Part shown: in pieces, positions 1 to 5,081 of the stretch
How the letters are laid out: the number at the start of each line of letters is the position of its first letter
How positions within the stretch are numbered: position 1 is the first letter of the stretch
Program-made: the position numbers and the translations under genes
DNA from: WTXA01 sp041741995
GTDB taxonomy: Bacteria; Bacillota; TC1
Direction of reading: 5' to 3'
DNA length: 7,879 bases
NCBI GenBank assembly: GCA_041741995.1
Contig: JBGSJN010000093.1
Span: 1-7,879 of the forward strand
Notes under the pieces: generated by a model
Databases searched by the model: none
Seen by the model: the letters and a program-made list of their open reading frames with translations, nothing else
Told to the model about the DNA's origin: nothing

Positions 1-78
1 GTAGCTAAGACGGTTCTTTCTTACATCCTCCACGACCTTCTTCTTAAAGTCGCCAGGATAAATCTGTCCTTTTTTCAT
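1..78 (-). CDS. IS3-family transposase OrfA, N-terminal fragment
   Basis: An open frame starts with ATG at 78 and runs off the left edge, giving 26 residues: MKKGQIYPGDFKKKVV, then EDVRKNRLSY. The pattern of a short basic leader, an aromatic residue, xxFKxKVVE and then basic residues is typical of the start of the helix-turn-helix domain of IS3-family OrfA proteins, which bind the terminal repeats. The likely Shine-Dalgarno, GGGGGTG, ends about 8 bases upstream of the ATG and lies inside the hairpin at 87-134, so translation is probably controlled. In this family the catalytic DDE domain is in a second frame (OrfB) reached by programmed frameshifting; that part is not visible. The family call rests on 26 residues plus the terminal repeat, so it is good to family level only. 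Confidence 0.7.
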   Translation of the reverse strand, partial: MKKGQIYPGDFKKKVVEDVRKNRLSY

Positions 79-86
79 TAAAAATA

Positions 87-134
87 CACCCCCAAAGTTA
101 TTTCAGTATATCATACTGTCTAACTTTAGGGGTG
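87..134. repeat. Long hairpin at the IS end (RBS-hiding and terminator-like)
   Basis: Arms 87-100 and 121-134 pair over 14 positions; position 93 with 128 is a G-U pair in the minus-strand RNA. After a small internal loop (101-103 with 119-120), 104-109 pairs with 113-118 around a 3-base loop. In the minus-strand RNA the hairpin contains the GGGGG ribosome binding site of the transposase and is followed by UAUUUUUA just before the ATG. It therefore looks both like an RBS sequestrator and like an intrinsic terminator for transcripts coming from outside. Confidence 0.75.
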
Positions 135-141
135 CAGTTCA

Positions 142-206
142 TTTTTCATCTCTACTTTTATTTTACTAGTTCATATAATAAGCTCTTTTTTATTTTATAT
201 AATTTT
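142..206. other. AT-rich spacer between triple rubredoxin gene and IS end
   Basis: These 65 bases are very AT-rich. I find no ORF, RBS or GC-containing hairpin here, so the rubredoxin transcript has no terminator of its own before the hairpin inside the IS end at 87-134. Confidence 0.5.
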
Positions 207-791
207 CTATTCTATTCCTTCTCTTACAAAGTAATCTTTTGTCATCATACAAATTGGACAAAACCAATCTTCTGATAAATCTTCAAAAGCAGTTCCAGGT
301 GCAACCCCTGCTTTAGGATCTCCCACTCTCGGATCATATGTATAGAAACAAGCCTTACACTTATATCTTGCTAAATCGACATGTTGGTTCATTGGTTCGC
401 CACTTATAATGCTTTTAGCAATCTGATCAGTTAAAGTAACCTTAATGAAAGATTCTTTGGTCAACATACAAATTGGACAGAACCAATCTTCTGGTAAATC
501 CTCGAAAGATGTGCCTGGGGCAATACCTGCAACAGGATCTCCAATTCTTGGGTCATAGATATACCAGCAAGCTTTACAACGATATCTATCTAAATCATCA
601 TTTAAAGGAGCAAGCCCCTCTACTTTAACATCTTCTTCTGGTTTAAAAGCACTTTTATCTCTCATGCAGATTGGACAAAACCAATCTTCTGGAATATCAT
701 CGAAGGCTGTTCCTGGTGCTATACCCCCTTTAGGATCTCCAACTTCAGGATCATAAGTATACCAACAACTTTGACAAGTATATTTCTTCAT
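207..791 (-). CDS. Triple-domain rubredoxin-like electron carrier
   Basis: This 194-residue protein is three rubredoxin-like domains in tandem. Each has the family frame: CxxC near the start, YDPxxGDPxxGIAPGTxFxDLPEDWFCPIC, then a K and F a few residues on. Iron-binding cysteines are C6/C9/C39/C42, C72/C75/C105/C108 and C145/C148/C178/C181, all twelve present, with 33 residues from first to third cysteine in every domain. Ordinary rubredoxins are about 52 residues with a single site, so this would carry three Fe(SCys)4 centres. Oddly, the glycine that usually follows each cysteine pair is replaced: W, W, F after the first pair and M, M, M after the second. No signal peptide is seen, so it is probably cytoplasmic, passing single electrons, perhaps in oxygen or peroxide detoxification (inferred). 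The start is supported by a GAGG site 8 bases before the ATG. The gene has its own predicted promoter and no obvious partner oxidoreductase beside it. Confidence 0.92.
   Translation of the reverse strand: MKKYTCQSCWYTYDPEVGDPKGGIAPGTAFDDIPEDWFCPICMRDKSAFKPEEDVKVEGLAPLNDDLDRYRCKACWYIYDPRIGDPVAGIAPGTSFEDLPEDWFCPICMLTKESFIKVTLTDQIAKSIISGEPMNQHVDLARYKCKACFYTYDPRVGDPKAGVAPGTAFEDLSEDWFCPICMMTKDYFVREGIE
228..782 (-). repeat. Three tandem rubredoxin-domain repeats at DNA level
   Basis: Units at about 645-782, 447-584 and 228-365 encode the three domains, spaced 198 and 219 bases apart. Blocks such as ATTGGACAAAACCAATCTTC recur nearly unchanged in all three (with one A/G change in the middle unit), showing origin by internal duplication. 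The linker before domain 3 is 7 codons longer than the one before domain 2. These are coding repeats, not a CRISPR array. Confidence 0.85.
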
Positions 792-837
792 ATTAATTAC
801 CTCATATTTCTATATTTATATTTGTTTTTACCCACTA

Positions 838-846
838 ATTATATCA
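838..846 (-). promoter_or_regulatory. Predicted extended -10 promoter for the triple rubredoxin gene
   Basis: On the minus strand TGATATAAT gives a perfect TATAAT at 838-843 preceded by TGn, 46 bases before the start codon at 791. No good -35 hexamer is seen at 17 bases, which fits an extended -10 promoter. Read-through from the HAD gene is also possible, since no terminator separates them. Confidence 0.5.
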
Positions 847-879
847 AAAACCCATGTAGAAATCTAATTAAATTTTCAA

Positions 880-1350
880 TTAACCTCTTAAAGAAGATCT
901 TAATCTGGTTGGATTTAACAATAATTCTAGAGCATCATATATATCACTAGCCACTAAATCTGCAATATTAAACAAGATTGTAGCACATGCTTCACTTCCC
1001 ATTACTACAACGCTGATTTTAACCTCTCTGAATACTAATTGATCATTATAGCCATTTCCAATAGCCATAGTTACATTAGCTCCTAAGGCTCTAGCAAAAT
1101 CTCTCTTTTCTACTAATTCGTTTTCTCCCTTAATTACTTTAACAATTACAGGAAATTTTTCCATCTCTTTTTCAACTGAGCCATAAGTATCGGCCGTTAA
1201 TACATAAACATCTACTATTTCGGCTAGTTTATTAAGTATATCTCCAAGCCCTTCAAGTAATTTCCCATCTTTAGCTATTGTTCCGTTATAGTCTAGTATA
1301 AGATTCTTTATTTCTAATTTTCCATATCCAGGTATCTCTTGTTCAAACAT
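880..1350 (-). CDS. Small HAD-superfamily protein, soluble P-type-ATPase-like
   Basis: This 156-residue protein carries the haloacid dehalogenase (HAD) motifs in order: motif I LDYNGT (D20 nucleophile, T24), motif II VLTAD (T52), a likely motif III lysine near K82, and motif IV GNGYND (D103). It has no cap domain and no membrane segments, and resembles the stand-alone catalytic domain grouped as soluble P-type ATPase (COG4087 type). The residue two after the nucleophile is N22, where phosphatases have the acid/base Asp, so ordinary phosphatase activity may be weak; the substrate is unknown. The start is well supported: AAGGGGTGAT, close to the full anti-Shine-Dalgarno complement, sits just before the ATG. 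It has its own predicted promoter after the tRNA terminator and lies 88 bases ahead of the rubredoxin gene. Confidence 0.82.
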   Translation of the reverse strand: MFEQEIPGYGKLEIKNLILDYNGTIAKDGKLLEGLGDILNKLAEIVDVYVLTADTYGSVEKEMEKFPVIVKVIKGENELVEKRDFARALGANVTMAIGNGYNDQLVFREVKISVVVMGSEACATILFNIADLVASDIYDALELLLNPTRLRSSLRG

Positions 1351-1378
1351 ATAATCACCCCTTTTATTTTATATATCT

Positions 1379-1407
1379 ATTATACATTATTTTTATAAAT
1401 ATGTATA
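1379..1407 (-). promoter_or_regulatory. Predicted sigma-A promoter for the HAD gene
   Basis: The -35 TATACA (1402-1407, 4 of 6 to consensus) and -10 TATAAT (1379-1384, perfect) are separated by 17 bases, ending 28 bases before the start codon. The -35 element touches the U-run of the tRNA terminator, so this promoter restarts transcription right where the tRNA operon ends. Confidence 0.6.
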
Positions 1408-1435
1408 AAAAACCTCCAGTAAATTACTGGAGGTT
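1407..1435 (-). terminator. Intrinsic terminator of the tRNA operon
   Basis: The inverted repeat AACCTCCAGT...ACTGGAGGTT (about 1411-1435) has a very short loop and is followed on the minus strand by six Ts. It begins 3 bases after the encoded CCA of tRNA-Leu. A T-run is also present on the plus side, so it could work in both directions. Confidence 0.88.
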
Positions 1436-1437
1436 TT

Positions 1438-1526
1438 TGGTGCCTGAGGCCGGACTTGAACCGGCACGGACTTTAACATCCGCAGGATTTTAAGTCCTGT
1501 GTGTCTGCCAATTCCACCACTCAGGC
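1438..1526 (-). tRNA. tRNA-Leu (anticodon UAA)
   Basis: The acceptor stem GCCTGAG pairs with CTCAGGC, followed by discriminator A and an encoded CCA. The anticodon stem CAGGA/TCCTG encloses loop CTTAAAA, giving anticodon UAA, which reads UUA/UUG leucine codons. The long variable arm (GGATGTTAAAGTCC region) is the class II feature expected of leucine tRNA. T-arm CCGGTTCAAGTCCGG is standard. It is the last gene of the four-tRNA operon. Confidence 0.95.
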
Positions 1527-1553
1527 ATTAATACCGAATTATTTAGTTTTAGT

Positions 1554-1628
1554 TGGAGGCGACGCCCGGATTTGAACCGGGGATGGAGGTTTTGCAGACC
1601 TCTGCCTTAGCCACTTGGCGACGTCGCC
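1554..1628 (-). tRNA. tRNA-Cys (anticodon GCA)
   Basis: Acceptor GGCGACG pairs with CGTCGCC, followed by discriminator U (the known cysteine identity base) and an encoded CCA. Anticodon stem GAGGT/ACCTC encloses CTGCAAA, giving GCA. T-arm CCCGGTTCAAATCCGGG is intact. Confidence 0.95.
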
Positions 1629-1633
1629 TTGTA

Positions 1634-1708
1634 TGGAGCGGAAGACGGGATTCGAACCCGCGACCCTCTCCTTGGCAAGGAGATACTCTACCACTGAGCC
1701 ACTTCCGC
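1634..1708 (-). tRNA. tRNA-Gly (anticodon GCC)
   Basis: Acceptor GCGGAAG pairs with CTTCCGC, followed by discriminator U and an encoded CCA. Anticodon loop TTGCCAA between TCTCC and GGAGA gives GCC. The T-arm GCGGGTTCGAATCCCGT is standard. Only 5 bases separate it from tRNA-Cys. Confidence 0.95.
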
Positions 1709-1729
1709 CTATGTGACTCAAAGAAATAT

Positions 1730-1805
1730 TGGTGGGCGTTGACGGGATCGAACCGCCGACATCTTGCTTGTAAGGCAAGCGCTCTCCCAGCTGAGCTAAA
1801 CGCCC
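1730..1805 (-). tRNA. tRNA-Val (anticodon UAC)
   Basis: Acceptor GGGCGTT pairs with AACGCCC, followed by discriminator A and an encoded CCA. Anticodon stem CTTGC/GCAAG encloses CTTACAA, giving UAC. The T-stem has one G-U pair. It is the first gene of the operon, about 18 bases after the predicted transcription start. Confidence 0.95.
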
Positions 1806-1829
1806 GTGTTTTTAATATCACGCTTAATC

Positions 1830-1858
1830 ATTATATAAGACCATGCTCTTATTGTCAA
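1830..1858 (-). promoter_or_regulatory. Perfect consensus sigma-A promoter of the tRNA operon
   Basis: On the minus strand TTGACA (1853-1858) and TATAAT (1830-1835) are separated by exactly 17 bases, so both hexamers and the spacing match the housekeeping consensus fully. The expected start is near 1823, ahead of tRNA-Val. Such strength fits a stable-RNA operon. It begins only about 20 bases past the stop codon of the flavoprotein gene. Confidence 0.88.
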
Positions 1859-1878
1859 TAGAATTACTAAATAAAGAA

Positions 1879-2580
1879 TTAAAAATCCTTACCTGCAATT
1901 ATAAGATCTTCTAAGAACAACTTTTCATCTTTTATATCATTTGTATCCATTGGTTTTGAAAAATAACTTCCCTTTAAAACAGAATTAGTATCAACACAAA
2001 AATATTTAATGATTCTTTCTACCGATTCTTTAACCTGAGGTATAGAATTACCATGACTGGCTATCAAAAACACATCTCTAGTGTCCTTCCATATGCTTCC
2101 ATATACATTCCTACCATTGATTGTTCTAATTGAAGAAACAGCGAATATTCTATCTATCATACACTTATATTCACCTGGCAAACTACCATAATAGACTGGA
2201 AATGCCATTATAATTTTTTTTGCAGATTTAATTTTATCATATATGTCAGTCATATCATCTTTAGGCTTACATTCACCGTCATGAGATTGACAATAAAGAC
2301 ATCCCTGACAACCTTTTATGTTTAAACTATTAACAAAAATGAAGTCAGCTTTCAGATTTCTAGCCTTGATAAAAGAATCAACCAAAGCCCTTGTATGTCC
2401 ATTTCTCTTAGGACTACCAAAAAGAATTAGAACCTTTTCACTAATAACATCACTAATTAGTAAATCTTTATCAATGGTTTCAACTTGTTTAGATTTTGAT
2501 AGTTTGTCTTTTTTAGCAAATTTCTTAATTTCATCTTTATCTTTTTTATGTTTCTTGTCTTTTTTATCTTTATCACTCAT
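1879..2580 (-). CDS. Iron-sulfur flavoprotein (Isf-like) with lysine-rich N-terminal tail
   Basis: This 233-residue protein is of the NADPH-dependent FMN reductase/flavodoxin fold. FGSPKRNGHT (54-63) is the FMN-phosphate loop of this family, and FPVYYGSLPG (127-136) fits the flavin-contact segment. The compact cysteine cluster C91-x2-C94-x2-C97-x6-C104 is the signature of iron-sulfur flavoproteins, where it binds a 4Fe-4S cluster next to FMN. Characterised relatives in methanogens reduce O2 or H2O2; here that role is inferred. Odd: residues 1-31 are almost all K, D, E and S, a charged tail absent from the usual ~190-residue proteins and probably disordered. No ATG, GTG or TTG lies in frame between this tail and the flavin motif, so a shorter start is unlikely. 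An AGGTGG site lies 9 bases before the ATG. The leader abuts the 3' end of rnpB, and no terminator is visible before the tRNA promoter. Confidence 0.88.
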   Translation of the reverse strand: MSDKDKKDKKHKKDKDEIKKFAKKDKLSKSKQVETIDKDLLISDVISEKVLILFGSPKRNGHTRALVDSFIKARNLKADFIFVNSLNIKGCQGCLYCQSHDGECKPKDDMTDIYDKIKSAKKIIMAFPVYYGSLPGEYKCMIDRIFAVSSIRTINGRNVYGSIWKDTRDVFLIASHGNSIPQVKESVERIIKYFCVDTNSVLKGSYFSKPMDTNDIKDEKLFLEDLIIAGKDF

Positions 2581-2601
2581 TTATCATACCACCTAAAAAT
2601 T

Positions 2602-2968
2602 GACTGGAATTACAGTAAGCCTGATTCTGTCTTAGGATAATCATCTATCTAACCCGTTACCGGATTCCCGCCTCTAGTTCTTAGTTCCCTTAAGCAGGTT
2701 CCCCTCTCAGAGGGTTTCTAGCAAGATGGGGTTTACGTCGTCTCACTCCTTCTATTACTAAAAGGCATCGTCACTATAGCACTTTTATAACCTAATCATC
2801 CCATAAAATGGAAACTTTCGGTAGCCGTAAGGTTACCCTCCCGAAGGTTGCCCTTCGCACCTTCTCTACAAGCAGGCTCCATGCCTTGTGTAAATCACAT
2901 CACAGCTTGTGCCAGCCAGGACTTTCCTCAAGGATTATTAATCCCTGCGATTATCTTGTAATTCCAAT
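2602..2968 (-). ncRNA. rnpB: RNase P RNA, apparently type B
   Basis: This is the catalytic RNA of RNase P, which trims the 5' ends of tRNA precursors. Ends are set by helix P1, where 2957-2966 pairs with 2605-2614 over ten bases. The universal core is visible: GAGGAAAGTCC (2919-2929) near the 5' end and ACAGAATCAGGCTTAC (2615-2630) near the 3' end. Interior segments AAAGTGCTATAGTGACG, GTAAACCCC, GAAACCC, GGGGAACC and GATAGATGAT follow the Bacillus subtilis type B order, including a P15.1-like CCTGC/GCGGG pairing. The B. subtilis P19 region near the 3' end seems to be missing. The 5' end agrees with the promoter at 2975-3003. No hairpin terminator follows; only ATTTTTA separates it from the flavoprotein ribosome binding site. 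Confidence 0.93.
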
Positions 2969-2972
2969 CGTC

Positions 2973-3476
2973 TTATTTTACCACACTATCATCTCTTTTT
3001 AAAGGTTGCCCAATAAACAGTCCATTATTAAAAAACTCAACTATATTTCCATCGAATGTCAATTTAATATTTTCATAACCAGTTATATCTGAGATAGTAT
3101 TAACAATTGACATTATATAAAGATAATTTACTTCAACACCATAATTTACAGAAAGGACATTTGCAGATATATCTACTACCATGATTTCATTTTCTTTATC
3201 AATATTACTTCCATTAAATTTGACATCCGCAGGAAACAAGTTTTCAACAGTGGCATCTTCAATCCCTAAGAACAACATTGTAAGAGCAGTTTTTAAATCT
3301 CCTTTACCCTCTACAGTTACCACTTTTTTTTCCAACTTGAATTGTGTTGGATTTACATAATATAGATTTACATCTGTTGTTTTAGTTATATTTTTTCCAA
3401 AAAGCAGAATAATCGCTACAACTAAAAGCAAGACAAACATGAATCCAAGTCCTGTTAGCACTCTTTTATCTATCAT
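2973..3476 (-). CDS. Membrane-anchored GerMN-domain protein
   Basis: The 167-residue protein has a short basic start (MIDKR), one strong hydrophobic segment at about 8-27, and an outer domain resembling the GerMN fold (Pfam family named after GerM, a Bacillus germination/sporulation protein). Visible pieces are VNLYYVNPTQF, TALTMLFLG, IMVVDISANVLS and YIMSIVNTISDITGYENIKLTFDG, the last matching the family's conserved helix and strand. Bacillus GerM has two such domains and a lipobox; this one has a single domain and no lipobox cysteine, so it is likely held by an uncleaved transmembrane anchor and faces outward. Its cellular role is not known from sequence. The start overlaps the end of mobA by 11 bases, with an AGAGGTG site inside mobA, so the two are probably translationally coupled. 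rnpB begins just after its stop. Confidence 0.78.
   Translation of the reverse strand: MIDKRVLTGLGFMFVLLLVVAIILLFGKNITKTTDVNLYYVNPTQFKLEKKVVTVEGKGDLKTALTMLFLGIEDATVENLFPADVKFNGSNIDKENEIMVVDISANVLSVNYGVEVNYLYIMSIVNTISDITGYENIKLTFDGNIVEFFNNGLFIGQPLKRDDSVVK
2975..3003 (-). promoter_or_regulatory. Predicted rnpB promoter inside the end of the GerMN gene
   Basis: The -35 TTTAAA (2998-3003, 4 of 6) and -10 TAAAAT (2975-2980, 5 of 6) are 17 bases apart on the minus strand. The -10 overlaps the last codons and stop of the upstream gene. It predicts a start near 2968, exactly where helix P1 of RNase P RNA begins. Confidence 0.65.
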
Positions 3477-4071
3477 TAAACACCTCTAATAATTTCAGGT
3501 AATTGTCATTGTCATTAATATTTAAAAAAACCTTCTTATCAAATACTTCCAATAATTCATTCTTATCTATTTTATCTACAAAACCTCGATGTTCCATTGT
3601 TGCTATAAATTTATTTATACTCCTCATATTCTCTGCCATCATATCTTCCGCAAATGGCAAGATATCCTTTGAATATAAGCTTATTAGTGGTTCATATCCT
3701 TCATTTGAAACTGGACTTGCTATATAGCCATTTTTTCTTTTCCAAAGAAAATCAATTATTTTGCCATCAATTAAAGGCATATCACAAGAAGTTGCAAAAC
3801 ACCACTTAGTATCGATAGCCCTAATACCCGATATTAAGCCAATAAAGGGACCTTGGTTTTTTTTAATATCAGGAACAAAAGAAACTTTATTCAAAAAACT
3901 GAATTTTTCTTCATTATTAGTTACTATTATAATTGAGCTGACATACGGTCTCAAAGCATTTACTACGTGTTCAATTAGAGTTTTATCACCTAATTTAAGC
4001 AAGCTTTTATCACTTCCCATGCGACTACTTTTACCGCCAGCTAGAATAATAGCTGTTATCTCTTTGTTCAT
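3466..4071 (-). CDS. mobA: Molybdenum cofactor guanylyltransferase MobA
   Basis: MobA joins GMP from GTP to molybdopterin to form the guanine-dinucleotide cofactor of many Mo and W enzymes. The diagnostic N-terminal GTP loop LAGGKSSRMGSDK spans about residues 10-22; NQGPFIGLISGI (72-83) and SCDMPLI (95-101, with the metal-binding Asp) follow in family order, and the C-terminal NINDNDNYLKL fits the usual end. About 200 residues is normal. I chose the ATG at 4071 because AGGTG, overlapping the ruvB stop, lies 6 bases upstream. A GTG at 4080, directly after the ruvB TAG, would add three residues (MLN) but has no ribosome binding site. No other cofactor genes lie in the window, so its position behind ruvB looks like operon packing rather than pathway logic. 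The stop overlaps the start of the GerMN gene. Confidence 0.9.
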   Translation of the reverse strand: MNKEITAIILAGGKSSRMGSDKSLLKLGDKTLIEHVVNALRPYVSSIIIVTNNEEKFSFLNKVSFVPDIKKNQGPFIGLISGIRAIDTKWCFATSCDMPLIDGKIIDFLWKRKNGYIASPVSNEGYEPLISLYSKDILPFAEDMMAENMRSINKFIATMEHRGFVDKIDKNELLEVFDKKVFLNINDNDNYLKLLEVFNDR

Positions 4072-4080
4072 GTTCAACAC

Positions 4081-5079
4081 CTATTCAATAAAGGGATAGC
4101 CTAGATGCTTATATGCTAAACTTGTTGCCACTCTTCCTCTAGGTGTTCTATTTATGAATCCAAGTTGTAATAAAAAGGGTTCATAAACATCAACAACTGT
4201 AGCCGATTCTTCTCCTACCATCGCTGCAATAGTGTCTAGTCCAACAGGGCCTCCTGAAAATTTTGATATTAAATTATCAAGAATTTTTCTGTCAATATCA
4301 TCTAAGCCAAATTCATCAACTTCTAACATGTTTAATGCCATTTTTGATACTATATTATCAATTTTGCCTTCACCTTTTACCTGAGCAATATCTCTAACAC
4401 GTTTTAATAGTCTGTTGGCTATTCTTGGTGTTCCTCTTGATCGTCTTGCTATTTCCATAGCCCCATCTTCATCTACTGGTACTCCAAGTTTATTACTATT
4501 TATCTTCACGATTGTTGACAGTTCTGATGGACTATAGTAATCTAATCTGCTGATAACCCCAAATCTGTCTCTTAGTGGATTACTCAATAGACTTATCCTT
4601 GTTGTAGCACCTATAAGTGTGAATTTAGGTAAATCAATTCTTAGTGATCTAGCACTAGGACCCTTACCTATTATTATATCTAATGCAAAATCTTCAAGCG
4701 CAGGATACAATACTTCCTCAACACTACGATTCATCCTATGTATTTCATCAATAAATAGAACATCACCCTCAGAAAGATTTGTTAAAATTGCTGCTAAATC
4801 TCCAGCTTTTTCTATAGCTGGTCCTGAAGTTACTTTTATTTGTACTCCAAGTTCTTCAGCTACAATATTCGCTAAGGTTGTCTTGCCAAGTCCTGGAGGT
4901 CCATATAACAATATATGATCAAGACTCTCTTTTCTACCTTTTGCAGCTTTAATAAAAACTGTTAGATTTTCTTTTACCTTATCTTGACCAATATAAGCGG
5001 ACATACTTTTTGGTCTTAAGCTAACTTCAATTTCACTATCTTCGTTTATAAATTCACCATCTATTAAGCGTTCTTCCAT
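4081..5079 (-). CDS. ruvB: Holliday junction branch migration ATPase RuvB
   Basis: RuvB is the hexameric AAA+ motor that, held by RuvA, pumps DNA through Holliday junctions. The 332-residue length is normal. Visible: LRPKSMSAYIGQ near the N-terminus (21-32), Walker A GPPGLGKTT (60-68), Walker B with DEIHR (111-115), sensor 1 GATT (157-160), arginine-finger region LRDRFG (169-174), sensor 2 region RGTPRIANRLLKRVRD (215-230) and the C-terminal winged-helix DNA-binding part ending RTPRGRVAT. No key residue is missing. The ATG lies 2 bases after the ruvA stop, and the SD-like GGAATTAGG sits inside the end of ruvA, implying coupled translation. Cytoplasmic; the complex resolves recombination intermediates together with ruvA and ruvC next door. 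Confidence 0.98.
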   Translation of the reverse strand: MEERLIDGEFINEDSEIEVSLRPKSMSAYIGQDKVKENLTVFIKAAKGRKESLDHILLYGPPGLGKTTLANIVAEELGVQIKVTSGPAIEKAGDLAAILTNLSEGDVLFIDEIHRMNRSVEEVLYPALEDFALDIIIGKGPSARSLRIDLPKFTLIGATTRISLLSNPLRDRFGVISRLDYYSPSELSTIVKINSNKLGVPVDEDGAMEIARRSRGTPRIANRLLKRVRDIAQVKGEGKIDNIVSKMALNMLEVDEFGLDDIDRKILDNLISKFSGGPVGLDTIAAMVGEESATVVDVYEPFLLQLGFINRTPRGRVATSLAYKHLGYPFIE

Positions 5080-5081
5080 AT

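Larger units (their letters stand above)
1..141 (-). mobile_element. IS3-family (IS150-group-like) insertion sequence, left end, cut by window edge
   Basis: Read on the minus strand, the element begins at about 141 with TGAACTGCACCCCTAAAGTT. This matches the TGnACTGCaCCC-type terminal repeat I know from IS150-group members of the IS3 family. A start codon for a transposase-like ORF lies 63 bases inside this end. The other end and the rest of the transposase are outside the window, so neither the target duplication nor intactness can be judged. The element sits 65 bases past the stop codon of the triple rubredoxin gene and is oriented the same way, so read-through from that gene would enter it. 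Confidence 0.8.

Noticed and set aside
228..782. Possible CRISPR-like or other non-coding repeat array
   Set aside because: Units are about 138 bases, spaced 198-219 bases, in frame, and encode conserved rubredoxin domains.
1539..1821. Two minus-strand ORFs of 79 and 90 residues
   Set aside because: They read straight through the tRNA sequences (GGSIPST, GRGFESRLP type peptides from T-arms) and span tRNA ends, so they are not genes.
1553..1861. 102-residue plus-strand ORF with GFEPGMEVLQ, SNPRPSPWQG and TGSNRRHLA patterns
   Set aside because: It is the antisense reading of the four tRNA genes. These peptide patterns are a well-known artefact from tRNA T-arms and anticodon arms and occur as false proteins in many genomes.
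2318..2596. 92-residue plus-strand ORF with Leu/Ser-rich end
   Set aside because: It is the complement of the flavoprotein gene; the hydrophobic look comes from the antisense of the lysine-rich tail.
2808..3002. 64-residue plus-strand ORF
   Set aside because: It is antisense to the 5' part of RNase P RNA and the end of the GerMN gene, with no ribosome binding site or recognisable domain.
4072..4080. GTG at 4080 as the mobA start
   Set aside because: It follows the ruvB stop without any ribosome binding site, while the ATG at 4071 has AGGTG 6 bases upstream and gives the usual family N-terminus.
3503..4099. Plus-strand ORFs of 74 and 112 residues
   Set aside because: Both are shadows opposite mobA, which has full family motifs on the minus strand.
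4619..4918. Plus-strand ORF opposite ruvB
   Set aside because: It is antisense to the conserved AAA+ core of ruvB and shows no independent coding evidence; the same holds for plus-strand ORFs opposite ruvA (5335-5532) and yebC (6376-6727).
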